From assembly GCA_023411405.1 (NCBI GenBank), contig JAEYOU010000164.1, forward strand, positions 1 to 10,966: a stretch of DNA of 10,966 nucleotides, in the 5' to 3' direction. The notes under the pieces were generated by a model. It did no database searches, had not been told where the DNA came from, and saw only the letters and a program-made list of their open reading frames with translations. Of this stretch, positions 1-5,760 are shown in pieces (the stretch's first letter is position 1; each line of letters starts with the position of its first letter). Made by a program: the position numbers and the translations under genes. This DNA comes from Pseudomonadota bacterium. Its GTDB lineage: Bacteria; Myxococcota; Myxococcia; Myxococcales; Anaeromyxobacteraceae.

Positions 1-1
1 C

Positions 2-115
2 GCCGAGGCCGCCCCGTCGCCGGTGCAGTACGACCCGGACGCCGCGCCCGCCGAGCGCGGCGCGGCCGCCCGCGCGTGGGCCGCGTGGTGGAGCCGGTCG
101 GGGCGCGTGCTGTAG
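2..115 (+). CDS. C-terminal end of an unidentified protein (partial)
   Basis: An open frame enters from the left edge and ends at TAG 113-115. The 37 visible residues contain YDPDAAPAERGAAARAW and then AAWWSRSGRVL. Third codon positions are almost all G or C, as in a real gene of this genome. The pattern 'YDP...ER..A...W..WW...G' at the very C-terminus is, from memory, common in bacterial HEAT-repeat-like or poorly characterised secreted proteins, where it ends with a Trp-rich amphipathic helix. That is an impression, not an assignment, and no catalytic motif is visible. The stop codon lies inside a 7-bp palindrome (105-120), which may help end transcription. The next gene starts 185 bases downstream, so the two are probably not tightly coupled. 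Confidence 0.65.
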   Translation, partial: AEAAPSPVQYDPDAAPAERGAAARAWAAWWSRSGRVL

Positions 116-120
116 CACGC
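105..120 (+). terminator. hairpin overlapping the stop codon of the first gene
   Basis: GCGTGCT (105-111) and AGCACGC (114-120) are perfect 7-bp inverted repeats around a 2-base centre, and the TAG stop at 113-115 lies within them. There is no T-tract after it. It could be a short terminator, a 3'-end stabiliser or a protein-binding dyad; the sequence does not decide. Confidence 0.3.
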
Positions 121-300
121 CAGCTCCCGCGTCTTCAGGGCCGAGTCACGGAACGCCCGGGGCGTTGCTCTTCTCCCCGTGCGCGGTCGGCCCTCACGTC
201 ATCGCGGGACTTGGCGTACCCGTTTGGGCCTGTCAGGTTCCCAGCCTACCGCCCGCACACCCGCGCCTCCAGGCGCGACATGCTTGCTCGGAGGGTGAAC

Positions 301-1167
301 ATGAAGAGGCACGTCATCCCAGTGATCTCGGTCTGCCTGCTCGCCGCTTGCGGAGGAGGCAGCGGCGACTCGAGCAAGTACCGTCTGCCCGGGTCGATCA
401 CCGTGAACGCTTACGAGGGCGAGACGCTCAGAGTTCGCGTCCAGGGCTCAGTGGCCAAGAAGCCGCGGGGGACCCTGAGCGTCCAGGTGACCGTCGATGG
501 CACCTTCTTCGACCCCGACGTCCCCGAGCCCTACGTGGACTACGAGGCGATGTCGATGAGCGTCAGCCTGGAGCTGCGCCCGACGCTCACCGCGGACACG
601 TACTCGACGCAGATCGCGGTGCTGATCTGCGAGGACGACGACTGCCAGTCCCACGAGATCCCGGTCACGATCCACGTCGCGCCGGACCCGCAGAACCCGC
701 CCACGCCCGCGAACGGCGACTTCTCCTCGGGCACGACCGGCTGGTCGACCGCGACGTTCGGCGGTGGCGCCGCCACCTTGTCGGCGGCGGCCGGTGAGCT
801 CCGCGTGGACATGACCAGCGGCGGCAGCAACCCGTCCGGCTGGGCGGCCGGCGCGGTGCAGGTGGTCTCCCCGCCGATCAACCTGGTCGAGGGGACGAGG
901 TATCGCCTCTCGTTCCGGGCCCGCGCCGCCTCCACCCCTCGCCTCATCGGCGCGTCCGTGAGTCAGGGCGGGGACCGGGACGGGGACGGTTCCTGGCCCT
1001 TGTACACGTACATGGAGACCGTGAACCTCACGGGAACCAACGCGACGTACACCTCGGCGCCCTTCACGATGTGGGAGACGAACCGGGCCGCCAACGTCAC
1101 CTTCTACGTCGGCGGCTCCACCGCCGACGTCTACCTCGACGACGTCGTCGTCGAAGAAGTTCCCTGA
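301..1167 (+). CDS. secreted lipoprotein with Ig-like region and CBM4/9-like carbohydrate-binding domain
   Basis: This 288-residue lipoprotein probably binds polysaccharide at the cell surface or in the periplasm. ATG 301 is chosen over upstream starts because GGAGGGTGA (290-298) lies just before it and because the product then opens with a lipoprotein signal: MKR, a hydrophobic run, and lipobox LLAAC with Cys17 as the lipidated residue. Gly at +2 gives no inner-membrane retention signal of the Asp type. Residues about 25-130 form a beta-rich segment ending in 'YSTQIAVLIC...ITIHVAPDP', which resembles BACON/Ig-like modules. Residues about 135-288, from NGDFSSGTTGW to ADVYLDDVVVEEV, match the jelly-roll layout of CBM4/9 domains: an 'NGDF..G..GW' opening, a central 'YRLSFRARA' strand and a final 'V.LDDV' strand. 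There is no enzyme domain, so it may be a binding or adhesion protein, or an accessory to a separate glycanase. A 14-bp hairpin follows the stop. The ligand is unknown. Confidence 0.85.
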   Translation: MKRHVIPVISVCLLAACGGGSGDSSKYRLPGSITVNAYEGETLRVRVQGSVAKKPRGTLSVQVTVDGTFFDPDVPEPYVDYEAMSMSVSLELRPTLTADTYSTQIAVLICEDDDCQSHEIPVTIHVAPDPQNPPTPANGDFSSGTTGWSTATFGGGAATLSAAAGELRVDMTSGGSNPSGWAAGAVQVVSPPINLVEGTRYRLSFRARAASTPRLIGASVSQGGDRDGDGSWPLYTYMETVNLTGTNATYTSAPFTMWETNRAANVTFYVGGSTADVYLDDVVVEEVP

Positions 1168-1194
1168 CGGCGCGCTTCCCTCGCATCGTCCGTC

Positions 1195-1226
1195 CGGCCG
1201 CGCTCGGGCCCTCCCGGGCGCGGCCG
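1195..1226 (+). terminator. 14-bp hairpin terminator after the lipoprotein gene
   Basis: Arms 1195-1208 and 1213-1226 pair over 14 bp (one G-T wobble) around the 4-base loop CCCT, 27 bases after the stop codon. No T-run follows, which is common for hairpins in very G+C-rich genomes. The position between two genes fits transcription termination or 3'-end protection. Confidence 0.55.
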
Positions 1227-1268
1227 CGTCGTCTCGCGGCCCGCCGGGGCTCCGGCGCCCAACGGCGT

Positions 1269-1297
1269 TTGCGCCCCGTGCAGGGGACGCTTATGCA
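1269..1297 (+). promoter_or_regulatory. weak sigma70-like promoter candidate for the carboxyltransferase gene
   Basis: TTGCGC (1269-1274) and TATGCA (1292-1297) are separated by 17 bases, 24 bases before ATG 1321. Each matches only about half of the consensus. The position after a hairpin and the tightly placed Shine-Dalgarno site downstream support it; the match itself is weak. Confidence 0.3.
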
Positions 1298-1320
1298 ACC
1301 GGCCCCGACGGAGGCCCCGC

Positions 1321-2883
1321 ATGTCCGACACCCCCGACCTCGACCCGCGCCGCGCCCGCCTCGACTCCCTCGACGCGGAGGCCGAGCGGGGCGGCGGCGA
1401 GGAGCGGATCGCGAAGCAGCACCAGGCCGGGAAGCTCACGGCCCGCGAGCGGATCGAGCTCTTCCTCGATCCGGGCTCGTTCGTCGAGCTCGACAAGTTC
1501 AAGACGCACCGCTGCACCGACTTCGGGATGCACGCGCAGCGGATCCCGGGCGACGGCGTCGTGACCGGGTACGGGCTCGTCGAGGGCCGGCAGGTGTTCG
1601 TCTTCGCCCAGGACTTCACCGTCTTCGGCGGCTCGCTCTCGGGGGCGTTCGCCGAGAAGATCTGCAAGGTCATGGACCGGGCGATGGAGGTCGGCTGCCC
1701 CATCGTCGGCCTCAACGACTCCGGCGGCGCGCGCATCCAGGAGGGCGTCGTCTCGCTCGCGGGCTACGCGGACATCTTCCTGCGCAACACCCTCGCCTCG
1801 GGCGTGGTCCCCCAGCTCTCGCTCGTGCTCGGCCCCTGCGCGGGCGGCGCGGTGTACAGCCCGGCCATCACCGACTTCATCTTCATGGTGAAGAACACCT
1901 CGTACATGTTCATCACCGGCCCGGAGGTGATCCGGACGGTGACGCACGAGGAGGTCACCAAGGAGGACCTCGGCGGCGCCCGGACCCACTCCACCCGCTC
2001 GGGCGTCGCCCACTTCGCGCTCGACAGCGAAGAGGCCGCGCTCCGCGCGGCGCGCGAGCTCCTCTCCTTCCTCCCCCTCAACAACGCCGACGATCCGCCG
2101 ATCGAGCCCTGCGCGGACGACGTCGGCCGCCGCGACCCCGCGCTCCGCACCGTCATCCCCGACAGCCCGAACAAGCCCTACGACATGAAGGAGGTCATCC
2201 GCGCGGTGGTGGACGACCGCCACTTCTTCGAGGTGGCCGAGCACTTCGCGGGCAACATCGTCGTCGGGTTCGCGCGGATGAACGGCCGGCCGGTGGGGAT
2301 CGTCGCCAACCAGCCGGCGGTCCTCGCGGGCGTGCTCGACATCGACGCGTCCGTGAAGGCCGCCCGCTTCGTCCGGTTCTGCGACGCCTTCAACATCCCC
2401 CTCCTCACGTTCGTGGACGTGCCCGGGTTCCTGCCCGGCACGGACCAGGAGTGGAACGGGATCATCGTCCACGGGGCGAAGCTGCTCTTCGCGTTCGCGG
2501 AGGCGACCGTGCCCAAGGTCACGGTCATCACGCGGAAGGCGTACGGCGGCGCCTACGACGTCATGGCGTCGAAGCACATCCGCGCCGACGTGAACTTCGC
2601 GTTCCCGACCGCGGAGATCGCGGTGATGGGGCCCGAGGGGGCGGTGAACATCGTGTTCCGCAAGGAGCTCGCCGCCGCCGCCGATCCCGCGGCGGAGCGG
2701 GCGCGGCTCATCCAGGACTACCGGGACAAGTTCGCGAACCCGTACAAGGCCGCCGAGCTGGGCTACGTGGACGAGGTGATCCACCCCGAGGACACCCGCC
2801 CCAAGGTGATCCGCGCCCTCGAGATGCTGCGCACCAAGCGCCAGGAGCTGCCGCCGAAGAAGCACGGGAACATCCCGCTCTGA
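1321..2883 (+). CDS. pccB: acyl-CoA (propionyl-CoA type) carboxylase, carboxyltransferase (beta) subunit
   Basis: This 520-residue protein transfers carboxyl groups from carboxybiotin to an acyl-CoA, probably propionyl-CoA (forming methylmalonyl-CoA) or acetyl-CoA, as the beta subunit of a cytosolic biotin-dependent carboxylase. The length is normal for the family (about 510-530). GGAGG at 1310-1314 sits 6 bases before ATG 1321. The N-terminal half carries LNDSGGARIQEG (131-142) and GPCAGGAVYSPA (171-182), the first oxyanion-hole region. The C-terminal half carries KAYGGAYDVM (406-415) with the second oxyanion glycine/alanine. Asp413 lies where family studies place the residue that sets acyl-chain preference; Asp is the PccB-like state. 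No biotin carboxylase or biotin carrier gene is in the window, so the alpha subunit must be encoded elsewhere. Methylmalonyl-CoA decarboxylase alpha or an acetyl-/geranyl-CoA relative is an alternative, though the motifs favour a PccB type. The gene appears monocistronic. Confidence 0.93.
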   Translation: MSDTPDLDPRRARLDSLDAEAERGGGEERIAKQHQAGKLTARERIELFLDPGSFVELDKFKTHRCTDFGMHAQRIPGDGVVTGYGLVEGRQVFVFAQDFTVFGGSLSGAFAEKICKVMDRAMEVGCPIVGLNDSGGARIQEGVVSLAGYADIFLRNTLASGVVPQLSLVLGPCAGGAVYSPAITDFIFMVKNTSYMFITGPEVIRTVTHEEVTKEDLGGARTHSTRSGVAHFALDSEEAALRAARELLSFLPLNNADDPPIEPCADDVGRRDPALRTVIPDSPNKPYDMKEVIRAVVDDRHFFEVAEHFAGNIVVGFARMNGRPVGIVANQPAVLAGVLDIDASVKAARFVRFCDAFNIPLLTFVDVPGFLPGTDQEWNGIIVHGAKLLFAFAEATVPKVTVITRKAYGGAYDVMASKHIRADVNFAFPTAEIAVMGPEGAVNIVFRKELAAAADPAAERARLIQDYRDKFANPYKAAELGYVDEVIHPEDTRPKVIRALEMLRTKRQELPPKKHGNIPL

Positions 2884-2916
2884 GGCCCCCCGTCGATGCG
2901 CTTCCGGCGCGTGCGT

Positions 2917-3055
2917 TCACCGCGCGTTTCGCGCTCGTGCGCACTCGTTGCCGTACGCCTCGCCTGGCGGCGCGTTGCCGAGGGGCGGCCGTCCGGGCAC
3001 GCCGGGCTCGCCGACCAGGTAGATGCTCGGCGCCCACAGGCTGATCGTAGGGCGC
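2917..3055 (-). pseudogene. possible decayed coding remnant
   Basis: Read on the minus strand, about 3050 to 2917 translates as PTISLWAPSIYLVGEPG followed by VPGRPPLGNAPPGEAYGN and a stop (TGA, complement of 2917-2919). Over this stretch third codon positions are mostly G or C and the residue mix (Trp, Tyr, Ile, Leu, Asn) is protein-like. The same frame further upstream turns into Arg/Pro/Ala-rich sequence. There is no start codon with a ribosome-binding site close to it. This fits the C-terminal stub of a lost gene, but I do not recognise the family, and chance cannot be excluded in 73% G+C DNA. Confidence 0.25.
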
Positions 3056-3097
3056 GCGCGTGCCGGAGGTGATCCCGCGGGCGCGCCGCCGCAACTC

Positions 3098-3132
3098 GCC
3101 GGCCACTTCCGCGCTTCGCGCGGGTGGCCGGC
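3098..3132. repeat. strong bulged hairpin (15 bp)
   Basis: GCCGGCCAC (3098-3106) pairs perfectly with GTGGCCGGC (3124-3132). Inside it CCGCGC (3109-3114) pairs with GCGCGG (3118-3123) around the 3-base loop TTC, leaving a 2-base TT bulge on the left arm. It is far from any gene end, about 215 bases after the carboxyltransferase stop, so it could be a REP-like palindrome, a small-RNA fold or a distant terminator. Confidence 0.45.
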
Positions 3133-3280
3133 TCGGACAGGCGGCGTCGCGCGCGTTCGGGCCGGTCCGCGCGCGGTCCGGAGCAGGTCGCGCGGCGCCT
3201 GCGCTGATGGTCGGCTCGCTCCGTCGTGCCCGGCCGGCCACCCTGTGGGCGTTGCTTGTGGCGGCTCGGCTGCGGTCTCA

Positions 3281-3302
3281 GAGAGGGGCGACTCCCCTTC
3301 TC
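3281..3302. repeat. small hairpin in the gene-free region
   Basis: GAGAGGGG (3281-3288) can pair with CCCCTTCTC (3294-3302) around CGACT, with one bulged base or wobble. It is the only local fold in a stretch that otherwise shows nothing recognisable. Confidence 0.25.
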
Positions 3303-3614
3303 CCACGGAACCGCAACACGGCGGATCCGGCCTCCGCCGACGCAAGCTGCAACGGGCGTGACAACGCAGCGCGGGAGTCCGCTCCACGGCACGCCGCCGT
3401 CCATCGCGCGCGTTGGCACGCACGGCGTTGCGCCTCGCTTCGTGCATGCGCTCCCGTCGCCAGAACGGAGACGGCCCGGGCGCTTGGCGGAGCGACGGTC
3501 CGGCGCCGGAGGCCGGAGCCGCCCCTCGAAGCCGATGAACCACTCTGAGGCGTTGCGAGTGATCGGGCGTGCGCACGGGCCCCAGTTCGTCCAGGGCCGT
3601 CCCCGGCCGGCGAT

Positions 3615-3643
3615 TTCCCAATCCCGTCCCAAAGGGCTAGGAT
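3615..3643 (+). promoter_or_regulatory. sigma70-like promoter for the small membrane-protein gene
   Basis: TTCCCA (3615-3620) and TAGGAT (3638-3643) are separated by 17 bases and match the -35/-10 consensus at 4 of 6 positions each. Transcription would start near 3650, only a few bases before ATG 3653. This agrees with the absence of a Shine-Dalgarno site and suggests a leaderless or nearly leaderless mRNA. A similar TAGGCT hexamer lies at 6989-6994 upstream of another start. Confidence 0.45.
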
Positions 3644-3652
3644 CAATCCGGC

Positions 3653-3850
3653 ATGAAGCGCAAAGGCATGCCGCCCCTGTCCGACACGGGCCGGCGGTAC
3701 CTGGACCAGACCCGCGGCGCGCGCCTGCAGAGCCCGGGGATCGAGAAGTTCGTGCCGGAGCGCAACCGGACCCCGAGGCTCGTGGTCACCGCGGTGCTCC
3801 TCGTCGCGGCGATGATCGGCGCGATGGTCTGGCTCACGCGCGGGGGCTGA
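3653..3850 (+). CDS. small single-pass membrane protein of unknown function (65 aa)
   Basis: The 65-residue product has a charged, soluble N-terminal part (residues 1-42, with MKRKGMPPLSDTGRRYL at the start and several Arg/Lys) and one hydrophobic helix near the C-terminus (about 43-61, LVVTAVLLVAAMIGAMVWL) followed by TRGG. With this many basic residues before the helix, the N-terminus should stay in the cytoplasm (positive-inside rule), giving a tail-anchored topology. Third codon positions follow the genomic bias and a plausible promoter lies directly upstream, so I take it as a real gene. There is no ribosome-binding site. I recognise no family. It converges on the cold-shock gene across a shared hairpin. 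It could be a small membrane regulator or an accessory subunit; nothing in the sequence decides. Confidence 0.7.
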   Translation: MKRKGMPPLSDTGRRYLDQTRGARLQSPGIEKFVPERNRTPRLVVTAVLLVAAMIGAMVWLTRGG

Positions 3851-3914
3851 GCGCCAGGACTGCTCGGGCTGCGCCCTCGCCCCGTCGGCGGGCAGAGCCC
3901 GCCTCCTCCGGAGA

Positions 3915-3955
3915 AACCTGGGCCCGGCCTCTCACGGAGAGAGCCGGGCCCGGTT
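3915..3955. terminator. bidirectional terminator between convergent genes
   Basis: An 18-bp stem with two single-base bulges forms here: AACC (3915-3918) with GGTT (3952-3955), GGGCCCGGC (3920-3928) with GCCGGGCCC (3943-3951), and CTCTC (3929-3933) with GAGAG (3937-3941), with a 3-base loop. It lies 65 bases after the 65-residue gene's stop and 17 bases past the end of the cold-shock gene read from the other strand. On the minus strand the A/T end of the stem runs into TTTC, a modest U-tract, so it probably serves mainly the cold-shock transcript and also blocks read-through from the plus strand. Confidence 0.75.
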
Positions 3956-3971
3956 CGCTGCCGGCGCTGCG

Positions 3972-4175
3972 CTACGACTTCCGCACGTTCGCGGCCTGCA
4001 GCCCCTTCGGCCCCTTCACGACGTCGAACTCCACCTTCTGGCCCTCGGCGAGGCTCTTGAAGCCGTCGCCCTGGACGGCGCTGTAGTGGCAGAAGACGTC
4101 CTCGCCGCCGTCGTCCTGCGTGATGAAGCCGAAGCCCTTCGCGTCGTTGAACCACTTCACGGTGCCAGTCGCCAT
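3972..4175 (-). CDS. cspA: cold-shock-domain RNA/ssDNA-binding protein (CspA family)
   Basis: This 67-residue protein is a single five-stranded cold-shock domain that binds single-stranded RNA and DNA and melts mRNA structure in the cytoplasm. It opens MATGTVKWFNDAKGFGFI, with RNP1 as KGFGFI (13-18), and RNP2 as VFCHYSAV (27-34), and ends with the usual basic tail KGPKGLQAANVRKS. Cys and Tyr replace the common Val and Phe in RNP2; from memory this Cys is seen in myxobacterial cold-shock proteins. The length is standard. The start follows the family N-terminus; the upstream GAGAAG is only a moderate Shine-Dalgarno. The 5' leader (4176-4348, shared with the end of the upstream gene) holds a 6-bp stem with a long loop, which could matter for cold regulation. 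A strong terminator follows. Whether it is cold-induced or constitutive cannot be read from the sequence. Confidence 0.97.
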   Translation of the reverse strand: MATGTVKWFNDAKGFGFITQDDGGEDVFCHYSAVQGDGFKSLAEGQKVEFDVVKGPKGLQAANVRKS

Positions 4176-4224
4176 TCCACTTCTCTTTTCTTCTGTGTTT
4201 GACGATCCGTCGACATGACGTTCG

Positions 4225-4261
4225 GTCCACCTGCGTTGAAGCGGGACGGACGGAAGTGGAC
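4225..4261 (-). promoter_or_regulatory. candidate structured 5' leader of the cold-shock gene
   Basis: GTCCAC (4225-4230) pairs with GTGGAC (4256-4261) with a 25-base loop, 50-86 bases upstream of the cold-shock start on the minus strand. Cold-shock genes often have long structured leaders that govern translation. The stem is short, so this is tentative. Upstream of it lie a run of six T (minus strand, 4275-4270) and a 5-bp hairpin TCCCC/GGGGA (4297-4309). These may weakly end the preceding gene's transcript, but they are 21 bases apart and not a standard terminator. Confidence 0.25.
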
Positions 4262-4348
4262 GCTAGCGCAAAAAAGCGTACCCGTGAAGCCGAGGATCCC
4301 CGAAGGGGACGGCCAATCGTGGAGCCCGAGCAATCGTTGCGCGCAGCG

Positions 4349-5491
4349 TCAGGCGAGGGCGGCTTCCCCGGCGCCCTCCTCGACCGCGAGGCGAGCCTCG
4401 AGCGACGCGAGGATCTCGGCGGCCGAGGGGAGCGCGGCGACGTCGATGTCCCCGACTCCTGTGACGCTCTGGCCCGTGTAGAAGAGGCCGTTCTCCTTGT
4501 CGCCCTTGATCGCCGACAACAGGAGCGCGTCGGTGATGCAGAAGCTCTCGCGGAAGTTGCTCGCGCGGCAGAGGCACACGTCGGCGCCCAGGCAATCGAT
4601 GCACGCCTTCTTGCGCCCCGCGTAGCCCTCCTTGCCAAAGAACCACGCCTTCGAGCGCGGCGGGACCGGCTCGCCGCGGGCGAGCTTCTCGGTGAACGCA
4701 TTGCGCACGGCGCGCGCGCTCATCCCCTTCACGCAGCTCTTGATGATGACGACGTCGTCCGCACCCTTTCCGAGGTGCATCTCCTTGAACGCGGGGTGGA
4801 CGTCGCCGTCGGAGCAGGCCAGGAACCGCGTCGCGAGCTGGACTCCGGCCGCGCCGGCGGCGAGGTAGCGGCCCACGTCCGCGGCGTCGATGCCGCCCGC
4901 CGCGATCACCGGGAGCGAGGTGGCGTTCCGGACCTCGGCGAGGAGCGCCGGCAGCGGGTGGCCGATGTCGCCGATGTGCCCCCCCGCCTCGGCGCCCTCG
5001 GCGACGAGGAACTCCGCGCCCCACCGCTCGTACATCGCGGCGAGCCGGCCGGAGGAGACGATGCCGGCGAACGGGACGCCACCGTCGCGGCACCAGCGGA
5101 TGATCTCCCGGGAGATGCCCGCGCCCTGGACGATGAAGGAGACGCGCTCCTCGACCGCCACCGCCGCGAGCCGCTCGAAGTCGCGCCGATCGATCGCCGC
5201 CATCAGGTTCACGCCCACGAAGCCGCCCGGCGCCTCGGCCCGCGCGCGCGCGATCTCGAGCCGGAGCTGCTCGTCGGTCTTGACGACGCCGGAGATCGTG
5301 CCGACCCCGACGAGCCGCTCGCCCCGGTGGCGCGCCACCTTGCCGGCGAGGCCGTCGGACGCGTGGATGCCCATGCCACCCTGGACGAGCAGCCGCCGCC
5401 CCGACCGCAGGACCTCGGCGATCGCGCTCCGATCGAGCGGCGCCAGGCGAGGGACGTCCGCCGCGGGGGCGGGAAGGGTGGTGGCGATCAT
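4349..5491 (-). CDS. nitronate monooxygenase / 2-nitropropane dioxygenase family flavoprotein with Cys-rich C-terminus
   Basis: This 380-residue protein has the TIM-barrel fold of the NPD family (nitronate monooxygenase, FabK-like and PfaD-like FMN enzymes), probably a cytosolic FMN-dependent oxidase or reductase. It opens with QGGMGIHASDGLAGKVAR. EAGGHIG (168-174) carries His172 at the usual catalytic position, and PVIAAGGI (194-201) followed by GAAGVQLATRFL forms the FMN-phosphate part. Residues 297-318 hold five cysteines (297, 300, 306, 308, 318), followed by ITDALL, GDKENGLFYTGQ and a final helical segment. This matches a subgroup of anaerobe-type NPD proteins with a Cys-rich tail that could bind a metal or Fe-S cluster; that is inference. 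Length fits the long form (about 350-390). ATG 5491 is backed by GAGGAG (complement of 5498-5503) six bases away. The physiological substrate is unknown; enoyl reduction or lipid/polyketide work is possible. It is divergent from the glycosyltransferase cluster. Confidence 0.88.
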   Translation of the reverse strand: MIATTLPAPAADVPRLAPLDRSAIAEVLRSGRRLLVQGGMGIHASDGLAGKVARHRGERLVGVGTISGVVKTDEQLRLEIARARAEAPGGFVGVNLMAAIDRRDFERLAAVAVEERVSFIVQGAGISREIIRWCRDGGVPFAGIVSSGRLAAMYERWGAEFLVAEGAEAGGHIGDIGHPLPALLAEVRNATSLPVIAAGGIDAADVGRYLAAGAAGVQLATRFLACSDGDVHPAFKEMHLGKGADDVVIIKSCVKGMSARAVRNAFTEKLARGEPVPPRSKAWFFGKEGYAGRKKACIDCLGADVCLCRASNFRESFCITDALLLSAIKGDKENGLFYTGQSVTGVGDIDVAALPSAAEILASLEARLAVEEGAGEAALA

Positions 5492-5573
5492 CGGGGGCTC
5501 CTCTCGCGCGACGGGAAGTGGAACGCGCGACGCAACAGAGGCTAGGGCGCGGCTGTCATCACGACGTCACGGC

Positions 5574-5650
5574 CATCCCCCCATTCGTATGGCGCGGTGC
5601 GTCTCCAAGGGCTGCGCGTAGGCGCGCATCTCACCGCCGTTGGGGGGATG
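5574..5650. repeat. 10-bp inverted repeat in divergent intergenic region
   Basis: CATCCCCCCA (5574-5583) and TGGGGGGATG (5641-5650) are perfect reverse complements 57 bases apart. The right arm directly abuts the palindrome at 5651-5666. The region separates two divergent genes, so the arms may be paired protein-binding sites or the stem of a larger fold. Confidence 0.4.
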
Positions 5651-5666
5651 AGTTCGTGGACGAACT
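5651..5666. promoter_or_regulatory. operator-like palindrome in divergent intergenic region
   Basis: AGTTCGT-GG-ACGAACT is a perfect 7+7 dyad with a 2-base centre, typical in size of a dimeric repressor site. It lies 95 bases before the glycosyltransferase start and 160 bases before the divergent flavoprotein start, so one regulator could act on either gene. GTTC-N6-GAAC does not fit the SOS boxes I know. No regulator gene is next to it. Confidence 0.45.
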
Positions 5667-5699
5667 GTCACATGATCGCGTCTCAAGTGAAGCGGAGAA

Positions 5700-5726
5700 C
5701 GCCGACCCTGGGACTGGGGGTCGGCG
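5700..5726 (+). promoter_or_regulatory. 9-bp hairpin in the glycosyltransferase leader
   Basis: CGCCGACCC (5700-5708) and GGGTCGGCG (5718-5726) pair perfectly with a 9-base loop, ending 34 bases before ATG 5761 and outside its Shine-Dalgarno site. If transcribed it would form a stable leader stem, either structural or attenuator-like. Confidence 0.4.
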
Positions 5727-5760
5727 CTGTGCGAGGCCGAGGGGGGAACGAGGCGACCGC

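Larger units (their letters stand above)
2884..3614. other. long region without a convincing gene (decayed or regulatory DNA)
   Basis: About 730 bases between the carboxyltransferase gene and the small membrane-protein gene hold no open frame I trust. Open frames exist on both strands but their products are Arg/Pro/Ala-rich, lack recognisable motifs, and several overlap out of frame, as expected from G+C-rich non-coding DNA. Parts such as 3230-3330 and 3530-3580 look visibly less G+C-rich than the flanking genes. The region holds a strong bulged hairpin (3098-3132), a 12-bp palindrome TCCGGCGCCGGA (3499-3510), a smaller hairpin (3281-3302) and several copies of the short word GCGTTG. It may be the remains of an old gene or insertion, or carry small RNAs. 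Confidence 0.5.

Noticed and set aside
211..239. Promoter for the lipoprotein gene (TTGGCG, 17 bases, CAGGTT)
   Set aside because: The -10 element matches only two of six consensus positions; not better than chance at this composition.
1071..3044. Very long plus-strand open frame (657 codons) overlapping the carboxyltransferase gene
   Set aside because: Product is almost entirely Arg/Pro/Gly/Ala/His. It is an out-of-frame shadow of a well-supported gene in 73% G+C DNA.
2763..3632. 289-codon minus-strand frame covering the gene-free region
   Set aside because: It runs into the carboxyltransferase gene, and most of its product is Arg/Pro-rich with no motif. Only a short protein-like segment in a different frame (2917-3050) was kept, as a weak remnant.
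4270..4309. Possible standard terminator for the flavoprotein gene (5-bp hairpin plus six T on the minus strand)
   Set aside because: The hairpin and the T-run are 21 bases apart, so they do not form a normal intrinsic terminator.
4199..5545. 448-codon plus-strand frame opposite the flavoprotein gene
   Set aside because: Asp/Arg/Ala-rich low-information product with no motifs; antisense shadow of the NPD-family gene, which has clear motifs and a ribosome site.
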